Below are positions 9,412 through 18,800 of a stretch of 64,000 nucleotides of DNA, piece after piece. The notes under the pieces were generated by a model. The model was not told where the DNA came from. It searched no databases and saw nothing but the letters and a program-made list of their open reading frames with translations. Source of the DNA: Flavobacterium sp. NRK F7. Its GTDB lineage: Bacteria > Bacteroidota > Bacteroidia > Flavobacteriales > Flavobacteriaceae. Positions within the stretch are counted from its first letter, which is position 1. Each line of letters starts with the position of its first letter. The stretch covers positions 372,001-436,000 of the forward strand of contig NZ_JAMXLB010000001.1 in assembly GCF_024054195.1 (NCBI RefSeq), written 5' to 3'. Position numbers and translations under genes: made by a program.

Positions 9412-9864
9412 ATGAGTAAAATTAGAATTACAAAACAGTTTTCATTTGAAACAGGTCATGCCTTATATGGCTATGATGGAAAATGCAAAAATGTACACGG
9501 ACATAGTTATAAACTTTCTGTAACTGTTATTGGAACACCTATTACAGACACTTCTAATGTAAAATATGGAATGGTGATTGATTTTACCGATTTAAAAAAA
9601 ATAGTTAAAGAAGAAATTGTGGATTTATTTGATCATGCGACTGTTTTTAATAAAAACACACCTCATGTTGAATTAGCACAAGAATTAAGCGATAGAGGCC
9701 ATCATGTTATTTTAGTAGATTATCAGCCAACCAGTGAGAATATGGTAATTGATTTTGCTAAAAAAATACAAGACCGTCTTCCTGGTGGTATTCAATTGCA
9801 TTCGTTACGACTTCAAGAAACCGAGAGTTCTTTTGCAGAGTGGTATGCTTCAGATAATATATAA
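9412..9864 (+). CDS. queD: 6-carboxytetrahydropterin synthase / 6-pyruvoyl-tetrahydropterin synthase-like protein
   Basis: A 150-residue protein of the PTPS/QueD family. These enzymes act on dihydroneopterin triphosphate and, in bacteria, usually make 6-carboxytetrahydropterin for queuosine. The zinc ligands are visible as H16 (FETGHALYG) and H29/H31 (NVHGHSY), with the likely catalytic Cys at position 25 (DGKCKNVHGH). LFDHATVFN carries the conserved Asp-His pair and the C-terminal LQETESSFAEW holds the pterin-binding Glu. Length fits the family. Other queuosine genes are not in the window, so the pathway assignment rests on family membership. A terminator follows directly. Confidence 0.9.
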   Translation: MSKIRITKQFSFETGHALYGYDGKCKNVHGHSYKLSVTVIGTPITDTSNVKYGMVIDFTDLKKIVKEEIVDLFDHATVFNKNTPHVELAQELSDRGHHVILVDYQPTSENMVIDFAKKIQDRLPGGIQLHSLRLQETESSFAEWYASDNI

Positions 9865-9871
9865 AAAAACG

Positions 9872-9905
9872 AAACCCTTAAATAAAAAATATTTAAGGGT
9901 TTTTA
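9872..9905 (+). terminator. Rho-independent terminator after queD
   Basis: A perfect stem of AAACCCTTAAATA with TATTTAAGGGTTT around a 5-nt A loop, followed by a T run. It may also work on the minus strand for the operon ending at 9939. Confidence 0.8.
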
Positions 9906-9938
9906 ATTTAATTATAAAAATTGATATTAACTAATTCA

Positions 9939-11813
9939 CTATTTTTTTACAATTAAAAATTCCGAGCGTCTGTTTTGTGCATGTTCTTCTTCTGTACAAT
10001 TATCTCCGCAAGCCACTTTTGGTTCGCTTTCTCCGAATCCTTGCCCAGATATTCTTTCTTTGCTTATACCTTTAGAAATAATATATTGAACTGTAGATTT
10101 TGCTCTACGATCTGATAAATCCAAGTTGTATTTATCACTACCTCTACTATCTGTATGTGACTTTGCAAAAATTATCATTTCAGGATGTTCATTCATTACA
10201 ACTACTAATTTATCTAACTCTTCCGCTCCTTGAGCTGTGATATTACTCTTATTGAACTCAAAGAAAATAGGTTGTAAGATTACTTCTGTTTCGGTAATAA
10301 TTGGTTTAATTGGCTCTAAATTAGCATCCACAGTTGTAGATCCGTTTGGAGAAGCTGGCATTGTAAAAATTCCATCTTCAAAACCTTCTTTAGAGATTTT
10401 AAAAGTATATACTTTATCACATTCTACTTCAAAACTTTGTCTACCAGTTCCATCACTAGAACCTGTAGTAACTAAGGAATTCGAATTATCTAAAACATTA
10501 ATTAAAGCACTTTCAATTAAATTACCAGTTGTAGCGTTTTTAACTACTACAATAGCATTCACACCGCAAACTGGGCTTGCCAAATATAAGTTATCTACTC
10601 CGTCTCTATTACTAGAGAAGAATCCTATTTTTTTAGACACGTTATAACTGAAAGCAAAATCATCTTTTGCAGTATTTACGGGATCACCAATATTAACTGC
10701 ATCCGTGTTTGCATTTAAGTCTGCTTCAAAAATGTCTAATCCTCCAAACCCTTGTTTTCCATTAGAAGAAAAATACAACAGGTTTTCACTTGTTATGTAA
10801 GGGAAACTTTCATCACCAGGTGTATTAATTTTATCACCTAAATTTTCAGGAGTTCCATATTCATCACCATTCACACTCACTTTCCAGATATCTTCACCTC
10901 CTAAACCTCCAGGCATATCAGATGAAAAATAAAGGGTTTTGCCATCATTACTAATACTTGGGTTACGTAGTGAATATTCCACGCTATTAATTGATAAAGG
11001 TTTTAAATCTGACCAACTTCCACCTTCTTGTTTTGTAGCTTTATATAAATACATTCTACTAAACTTAGATTTCTTATCTTCAGATTTTTCAAATTTATTT
11101 TCATTAAAGCTTTCGCTAGTAATATACATAGTATTTCCGTCAGCAGTAACAGCAGCAGGTCCATCGTGCCATTTTGTATTTACACTTTCAACTAATGTTG
11201 GTTCGCTCATTGTACCATCCTCATTATAAATTGCTTGATACAAATCTAAATAAGGTTGGTCATTCCATCCATATGTTTTTCTAGCTTCATTTCTTGCACT
11301 AGCAAAGTAGACATAATTATCATTTGAAAGAATGGCCCCAAAATCAGATTTGTCACTGCTAATCGTTGATGCTTTTACATCAAACAAAGGTCTTTTAGCC
11401 TTTAATTCCGTTAAATAATTTGGATTACTTTTAAATGCTACAGCTCTTTCATCTTTTGGTTTTAATTGAGCAAATTGTTCCATTTGCTTTTTAGCTTCAT
11501 CATACTTTCCTTCAGCTTTTAACATTTGAGCATATCTATAGTAGGTTTCAGCATCTTGTTGTTTTTCTTCAACTAATTTTGCATACCATTTAATCGCTTC
11601 TGTAGTATTAAATACATTGTAATAACTGTCGGCTAATTGTTTTTGAACATAGGTGTCTTCGTATCCCTTTTCAGTCAACTTTAAATAAGCATTTGCAGCA
11701 TCAATATACTCAAATCGTTCATATAGTTTATCGGCATCTTTAGTCTTTGCGTTTTGTGCACTTAGCAATCCACTAGCGATTACAAAACTTAAGGTTATAT
11801 ATAGTTTCTTCAT
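9939..11813 (-). CDS. OmpA-family protein with TPR and PD40 beta-propeller repeats
   Basis: A 624-residue secreted or periplasmic protein. It has a signal peptide (residues 1-20, ending LLSAQ), then TPR-like helices (~20-125, with YVQKQLADSYYNVF). A WD40-like PD40 propeller follows (~150-400), with repeated YFASAR, LYFSSDMPGG and LYFSSNGKQGFGG strands. A carboxypeptidase-regulatory-like beta domain covers ~415-495, and the C-terminal OmpA peptidoglycan-binding domain covers ~510-620 (FFEFNKSNI, SHTDSRGSDKYNLDLSDRRA). This architecture commonly accompanies PorP/SprF genes and T9SS cargo; PorE and SprD-like proteins are related in design. It is the last gene of a three-gene operon, 18 nt after the PorP/SprF gene, and probably tethers the complex to the cell wall. 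Confidence 0.87.
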   Translation of the reverse strand: MKKLYITLSFVIASGLLSAQNAKTKDADKLYERFEYIDAANAYLKLTEKGYEDTYVQKQLADSYYNVFNTTEAIKWYAKLVEEKQQDAETYYRYAQMLKAEGKYDEAKKQMEQFAQLKPKDERAVAFKSNPNYLTELKAKRPLFDVKASTISSDKSDFGAILSNDNYVYFASARNEARKTYGWNDQPYLDLYQAIYNEDGTMSEPTLVESVNTKWHDGPAAVTADGNTMYITSESFNENKFEKSEDKKSKFSRMYLYKATKQEGGSWSDLKPLSINSVEYSLRNPSISNDGKTLYFSSDMPGGLGGEDIWKVSVNGDEYGTPENLGDKINTPGDESFPYITSENLLYFSSNGKQGFGGLDIFEADLNANTDAVNIGDPVNTAKDDFAFSYNVSKKIGFFSSNRDGVDNLYLASPVCGVNAIVVVKNATTGNLIESALINVLDNSNSLVTTGSSDGTGRQSFEVECDKVYTFKISKEGFEDGIFTMPASPNGSTTVDANLEPIKPIITETEVILQPIFFEFNKSNITAQGAEELDKLVVVMNEHPEMIIFAKSHTDSRGSDKYNLDLSDRRAKSTVQYIISKGISKERISGQGFGESEPKVACGDNCTEEEHAQNRRSEFLIVKK

Positions 11814-11831
11814 GTCTTTATCGCTTTTAAA

Positions 11832-12770
11832 TTAAAAATATCGTGGTGAACGAGATACTTTTCTTGGAAAATTCAAGTCAAATAATAAAATAATCTCGTG
11901 TGATGAGGGTGTAGTTACCTTCAAATCAGATACAATGTGATCGTATGCATATCCTATTCTTATATTAGGTGAAACTGCATAGTTAATCATGGCTCCAAAA
12001 CTATCTTCAATTCTATAAGTTGCACCGATTTCAAATTTTTGATTAAACAAGAAATTAGCAGAAACGTCTAAGGATGGAGATACATCAAAAGCAGATTTCA
12101 ACATAAAGAAAGGCTTGAATTTAACCTTCTCATTCAAATCAAAGACATAACCTCCTGTTAAAAAATAATGACTTGTTTCTGCTCCAAATTCATATTGAGT
12201 TCCAGAATCGTTAATCGTTAAATGTGTTTTCCTTAAAAAATTAGGAACCGATAAAGCAATGTAGTATTTATCGGAATAAAAGAATAATCCAGAACCTAAG
12301 TTAAAATAAGTATTACTTACATTTTGCCCAAAAGCTGGATCAATAATAAAATTATCTTGCAAAGAAGGATCAACGTCACTTAATAAACCAATTTTTTGCA
12401 TGGTTAAACCTGCCTTGATTCCGAAGGCTAATTTATGTGTATCTCCTAAATTCAATGTATAAGAAAAATCTCCAAATACATTATTTTCCTCAACAGGTCC
12501 TAATTTATCAGATATAACAGATAATCCTAATCCTACATTTTTTCCTGTCGGTAAATGACCAAAAAAAGTAGCTGTCGTAGGTGCGTCTTCAATTTCAATC
12601 CATTGCTTTCTGTATAATAATCCCATTGAGAGACTTTCCTTTGACCCTGCATAGGCAGGATTAATTACACTCATATTATACATATATTGTGTATAGTGCG
12701 GATCTTGTTGCGCAAAAGTATCAAACGTAAAACTTAAAGCAACTATAGCAACTAGTATTAGTTTTTTCAT
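11832..12770 (-). CDS. PorP/SprF family type IX secretion outer-membrane protein
   Basis: A 312-residue outer-membrane beta-barrel. The signal peptide ends near TFAQ and is followed at once by the family hallmark QDPHYTQYMYNMSVINPAYAG. Later features such as LGLSVISDKLGP and the terminal IILLFDLNFP strand also fit the family. PorP/SprF proteins act with the T9SS. SprF is needed for export or attachment of the type B adhesin SprB, and family members usually sit next to the adhesin they serve. Here the gene follows the 2431-residue type B adhesin by 55 nt and precedes an OmpA-family gene by 18 nt, so it is very probably the dedicated partner of that adhesin. Confidence 0.92.
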   Translation of the reverse strand: MKKLILVAIVALSFTFDTFAQQDPHYTQYMYNMSVINPAYAGSKESLSMGLLYRKQWIEIEDAPTTATFFGHLPTGKNVGLGLSVISDKLGPVEENNVFGDFSYTLNLGDTHKLAFGIKAGLTMQKIGLLSDVDPSLQDNFIIDPAFGQNVSNTYFNLGSGLFFYSDKYYIALSVPNFLRKTHLTINDSGTQYEFGAETSHYFLTGGYVFDLNEKVKFKPFFMLKSAFDVSPSLDVSANFLFNQKFEIGATYRIEDSFGAMINYAVSPNIRIGYAYDHIVSDLKVTTPSSHEIILLFDLNFPRKVSRSPRYF

Positions 12771-12790
12771 TGTTAATATTTTGTATTTAA

Positions 12791-12818
12791 GCAGCTTTCA
12801 TTAAAAAATGAAAGCTGC
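12791..12818 (-). other. Intercistronic 12-bp stem-loop between adhesin and PorP/SprF genes
   Basis: GCAGCTTTCATT pairs perfectly with AATGAAAGCTGC around an AAAA loop. In the transcribed (minus) direction no T tract follows, so it looks more like an mRNA-stabilising or processing hairpin, or a leaky terminator, than a full stop of transcription. Confidence 0.6.
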
Positions 12819-12825
12819 ATTATTT

Positions 12826-15800
12826 TTATTCTCCTTTGTTGATGTAAACCCAACCTGTTACACTTTCTCTATCATAGAACTCAATAGTATAGTAGTAAGT
12901 ACCAGAAGGAAGTTCATTTCCATTATCTTGTTTACCACCCCATTCATTTGTGTAATCATTTTTGGAGTAAACTTGAAGTCCATATCTATTAAATACTTCC
13001 ACTTTTTTCACATTAAATGTAGAAAGATCCCAAGTATCATTATTACCATCTCCATTAGGAGAGAATCCTTTAGGTATGGTACATCCTTTAATAGTGACAT
13101 CTAACGTAGTTGATGTAGCACAGAATTGAGCGTCAGGAGTAAAGGTATATGTTGCAACGCCTACAACTGAAGTATTGATAGCTGAAGGTGACCAAGTACC
13201 TGTGTAACCTTCTAAAGATGTAGAAGGTAATTCTGTCTCTAAAGAACCCGAACATAAGTCAGCTATAGGGTTAAATGTTGGCATATCCCTTGGATCAATC
13301 ATTACAGATAAAGTTCCCACATCAGCACACTGACCTGCGTCTGGTGTAAAGGTATAAGTATAACTACCCGTCATAGAAGTATCAATATTTGCAGCATCCC
13401 ATGTACCAGTATAACCTTCCAATGAAGTACTAGGTAAAGTTGTTGATAAAGACCCTTCACACAATGAAATTGCTGCAAACGTAGCTGTAGTTCTAGAATT
13501 GATTACCAAAGTAAAAGTTGCACTTGCTGCATTCAAACAATTACCTGGGTCTGCTATTACAGTGTAAGTAACAACATAAGAACCTGGTGTACTATTAACT
13601 ACATCTATTTCTCCAGTTAAAGAATCAATACTTAATCCTGTAGTTGAAGAAAATGTTCCTCCAGTTGTAAATCCTGTTGCAGATGTATCTGGTAATAAAT
13701 TACCACTATCCTCGCAAACTGGTGTTGCATAAGTGAATGTTACAATTGGATCATTAAAACTTGGCTGATCAATTGTAATTTGAAGAGGTTCAGAATAACA
13801 TCCTGCAGCAGTGTCATAAGCTACTAATGTATAATCTCCTGGTACAAGATTTGCAAAAGTAGTTGTGGTTTGAGAAATATCATTTGTTCCATCGTTTAAA
13901 ACATATTCATAACTCGCTACAAATAATGTATACGAACCAACAGTTGAATAATCCGCACTAGAAGTAGGGTTTGGCCAATCCACTGCATTCCAATCTGCAG
14001 GGTTCCAAACAATAGAAGGTAGTGTTGTACCTGTTGCAATTCTTTGATAATTATATCCAATACCATTTGATGGAGTAAATGGAGTACCATTGATTCCCCA
14101 TACATCTAATTCTACATCTCCGATGGTTGTTAAAACAACTTGATCATTATTATTAAATCCTGAACAAGTAGTGAAAGTTAAATCTGGAACTACTCCACCT
14201 TCATTTGCACTTGAACTTAATTTAACTACAACAACATCATCGTTAGCTAAGGTTCCACTTAAAACCATATCACAACTAGCAGTAGGATTACCATTAGTAT
14301 ATACTTTAAGCTTATAATTACTTAAATCAACAGATGCTCCTGTACCGTTATAAATTTCAATATAAGACAATGAACCTGGCTGAGCATCAGTTACTTCAGA
14401 AATAAATAAATCAGAAGGATAATTCAATTGATTAATTAATGGAGAAGTGACCTCTACAGTACCTGTTGGAGTAGCACAAGTTGGTTGTGTCAAATCTGCC
14501 GTTGGTACTGGAACAGTAATAATAGTTATATTAGCAACAATACCAGATAAGGTAGTTGTACAACTTGTACTATTGTTAGTAATCGTAATTAACTCAATTT
14601 CTGTATCTGATACTGGAGCTGTAAGGTTAATTGTGTAAGTTCCAGAAGCATCTAATACAACTGCTGGACTTGGCGTACCATTAATAGTATAATTCACAGT
14701 CGAATTTGGAGTCCCATTTATAACAAATTGAGCATCATTACCAATACATACTAAATTATTAGTTGCCACAAAGCTGCTAATAGTTGGTAATGGTAAAATT
14801 GAAGCCGTAGCTGTATTATTTAAAGGGTTCACACAAGTTCCATCGTTAATAAGAGACAATGTTAATACTACATTGGCTGTAGGGCTTGGAACTACTATAG
14901 TTGCAGAACCATTAGCGTCTAAAGTAGTGTTTACTGTTGAACCTCCACCTATTTGATAATCTACAGTTGCGTTTGGACTACCTGTAATTGTAAAAGAAGC
15001 ATCAGAACCAGGACAAAAATCTGTTGCAGCTACTTGAGTTACAAATGGTAATTGATTGATAACCACCGTATATGGAGCTGAATTTACTGCACATTGGCCT
15101 GCATTTGGCACAAAAGTATAGGTTGTTGTTTGTGAGTTATTTACAGCAGGACTCCATGTACCTGTAATTCCTTCAATTGAATTAACTGGTAAACTAAAGA
15201 TTGTTCCTGCACAAAATGGACCAATTGGATTGAAGGTTGGTGTAATCGTTGGATTTACTAATGTTATATCGCTTGAATTTACAATATTACATCCATTAAT
15301 TATAATATCAAAATTAGCATAAACTCCAGCATTTAATCCGTTAAGAACTATTTGACCATTTAAATTTGCGTAATAGGTTGTTGGACCTACAGCTACTGTA
15401 TCATCAGTATAAGCAATAGAATAACCATCACTAGGATTTAATCCTGAAATTGTGATTGATCCGTCTGTAGCATTACAATAGGTAGGATCTTCATAAGTAA
15501 ATACTGGAGTAGATTGAATTGCAAATTCTGCAGAATAATAACTGCCATTGTTATCTACTAATATTGTATCAAAGCAATCTGTCGTAGAGTCATAATCACC
15601 TACTAATTCATAATAAACATCAATACGGTAATTACCAAGAGCTAAAGTTGTTAAATCTACAACAGCAGAAATAGCATTCCATTTTTGATCTCCTGGGTCA
15701 CAAGTCCCTCCTGATGGGAACGAACCTGCGTTACAATCATCTAATAAAGGAAGCGCTAAACTTGTAAATGCCCCTGGTGTTGCACTCACTTCATAAATTC

Positions 15801-18800
15801 TATACTTCATTTCAACTGAACATATATTAGAAGAAGTTCCTTTATGTGTTCTTAATTCTCCTCCATTTAAAATTAAACTTCCTGAATTTTGAACATATGT
15901 TCCTAAATCGGAATTAGGGAAAACATTACCTGAAGGACCAATTAAATCAGTACCATTACCCGTAACATTAAAATATTCTCCACTTCCAGTAGTCTCACAA
16001 TTTTGAATATTCACTGCGGTTGCAATAATATTTAGATCACAGGCAGGTAACACGGTAATATCCATTACAAATGGCAAACCACATTGTCCAGAATCTGGAG
16101 TAAATGTATATTGTCCTGAAGTCATATTATCTACTACAGATGGTGACCAAGAACCAGTAACGCCATTATCTGAAGTTGTAGGAAGCACCGGTGCAACATC
16201 TCCAGCACATATAGGTGCAGGTTGAATGAAACTTGGTGTAACTTGATCTCTTACAATAATTTCCAAGCTTGTTGGTCTAGCACACTGACCTGGATCTGGT
16301 GTAAAGATATATTCTGTTGTTTGTGTATTATCTACGGTATCAGGTGTCCAAGAACCAGTTACGCCCTCTAATGATGCGGTTGGTAAAGTAACACTTTCAC
16401 CATTACAAATAGGATCAATAGGCGTAAAAGTTGGCTCAAACTCATTGGTATAATTTAATAATACATTTTGAGAAGTAACTGTTTGCTGACCATTACATGA
16501 AGTATAAATTGCTTGAGCTGTCATTGTAGTAGAAGCATTTATACAAACATTAATGTCAGTATCTGCACTATAAAACTGACCGTCTTTTAACCAAGAAAAA
16601 GTAACATTTGGAGCTCCATCTGGAGTAAAACGCCATCCTTCATTTGAAGCAGACCACGCACCTGTATTTCTCCCTGGTGGTGTATATGCTAAAGTTCCAG
16701 CATTATTTTGAATTCCAATAACACCAACTCCACTTTGCCATGAAGTACAAGGTACTCTATTTAGAACATAAACTTCAATAACATTACTAGTCTCATACAT
16801 TACGATTTGACTCGTTTGTAATGGAACATTTGTATTACAACTAAATTGAGCAACATTAGAAATGTTAAATACAAACACTCTACAAGGAGCAGAACCCAAG
16901 ACTTGGTAATTTATATCTGGCATTGCTGGAGGAGTAGTAACAGCTGGATTGATATCCTGATACACTCCATAAATAGCATTTTTTATAGGAAATCCTGTAT
17001 TTGGAATTTGTTGATTAAAGCTCCAATTACAAAATTGATTTGCAGTTGTAGAATTAAAGGTTACTACCCCATTTGAGCCCACACTACATTGATTATAATT
17101 AGTTCCAAAAAAACAAAAATCAAAAGGTAATGGGATATTTCCAGACCAAATATCATCGGTACTTATATTTAAAGGAGTTCCTCCTGTAAAAGGAAAAGGT
17201 GGAGCAAAAGCTATTGGGTCCACTTTATAAACGGAAGTATTTCCTGTTTGAAAGAAAGAAGCAGATAAATCCACACAGTTATCCGTTGAACAAACCTCAA
17301 TAACACCGTTGTTAGCTGTATCAATTTCAACTCCTGCACATGCTTGTAAACCAGCAACTACATAAAAGTTAACAGGTATTGATGACCAGGCACTAATATT
17401 TCCTGGCCCACAAATTGCTCTTACATATACATCATAAAAACCTGCTGCAGCTCCAACTATAGTCGCTGGATTGCTATTAACAATAGTTCCAGTATCAGAA
17501 GCTGATGGTGGTGCACTCCCTGCTGGCAAATAAATTATTTCCCATTGAGTAGCAGAACCTGTTTCATTCCATCCAACAGTAAATTCGTCTTCATTGATAC
17601 TAATTAAACTTAAGCTGATTGGAGCAGGACAAGCTGGTGGAGGCCCACAAGTTACACTTATATCCCATCCTAAAGCAGTTGTTGCTCCATTAGAATTAAA
17701 TCTAAAAGTTAAACAACCACCTGGATGACTCGAAGTAAGATTTGGAGGAAGATTTGAACCCGAAAAAGCACCTAAAAGAGTACCTGATACGTTTGGTCCA
17801 TTAAAAACCTCTAAAACATCATTTCCTGCTTGGGTATTAAAAGCATTAAAAACAATACTTACCACATTTCCAGAAGCATCTGGACAAATTGTAAAAACAT
17901 TGCTTTCATCATTTCCATAATTACCTGCTGCACCTCCTGTATCATAAAAATGATCTCCAGCACAATAATCTGGAGTCGTTCTAAACGGTATTGGTCCAGA
18001 CCAAACACTAGAATCTGATCCACTACAAATAGCACGCACGTACACTTCGTATTGTGTATTTGAATTTAATCCTGTTATTAAGAATGGTCTTGTTGAAGTA
18101 AGTGTACCATTAACTCCAGTTCCAGGATAACCTGTACCAGCAGGTTGCACAATAACTTCCCATTGAGTAGCACCTGCATTATCCGACCAGTTAACTGAAG
18201 CTGAGTTTGAATTTACATTGGATACAACTATATTATTAGGTTGTGGACAAGTTGGCGGTGTACATTGAGCTACACCATTAAATAATTGTGAATTTTGAGT
18301 TCCTGTTCCTGGAGGCTTTGTATAAATTACATTATTAACGGTTGGTTCAATAATAGAAACTCCAACTTGTGCTGGAGATGTTCCTGTAGGATTCCAATAC
18401 AGCACAAAAGGTTGATTGTTACACAATGGAACAGAAACCTGAATATGATTTGTACCATCAGAAACTTCTGGTCCTGTTAAAACGGCAACAACAGTTCCAT
18501 TTTGACTTACGTTCATTGTATTTCCTTGCCAACCATTTGATCCTGTATCCCATAGTTCAAAAATATAGTTACATTGTTCCGTTGGTAAACATAAAGTTGT
18601 CATATATGTATATGGTCCTGCCCATGTACTGAAGGTACCATCATTACAATCTGCTCTTACCCAGTATTCATAATTCGTCCCAGGTGTTAAGCCTGTAACC
18701 GTATATGCAGTATTATTATTCGTTTGTGTTCCAGAACCTGATGGAATACCACCTCCTACTGGTTGATTCACTACTTCCCAAGAAGTAGCGCCGCTTGGGT

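Noticed and set aside
10237..10647. 136-codon plus-strand open frame inside the OmpA/PD40 gene
   Set aside because: Antisense shadow of a conserved coding region; no recognisable domain.
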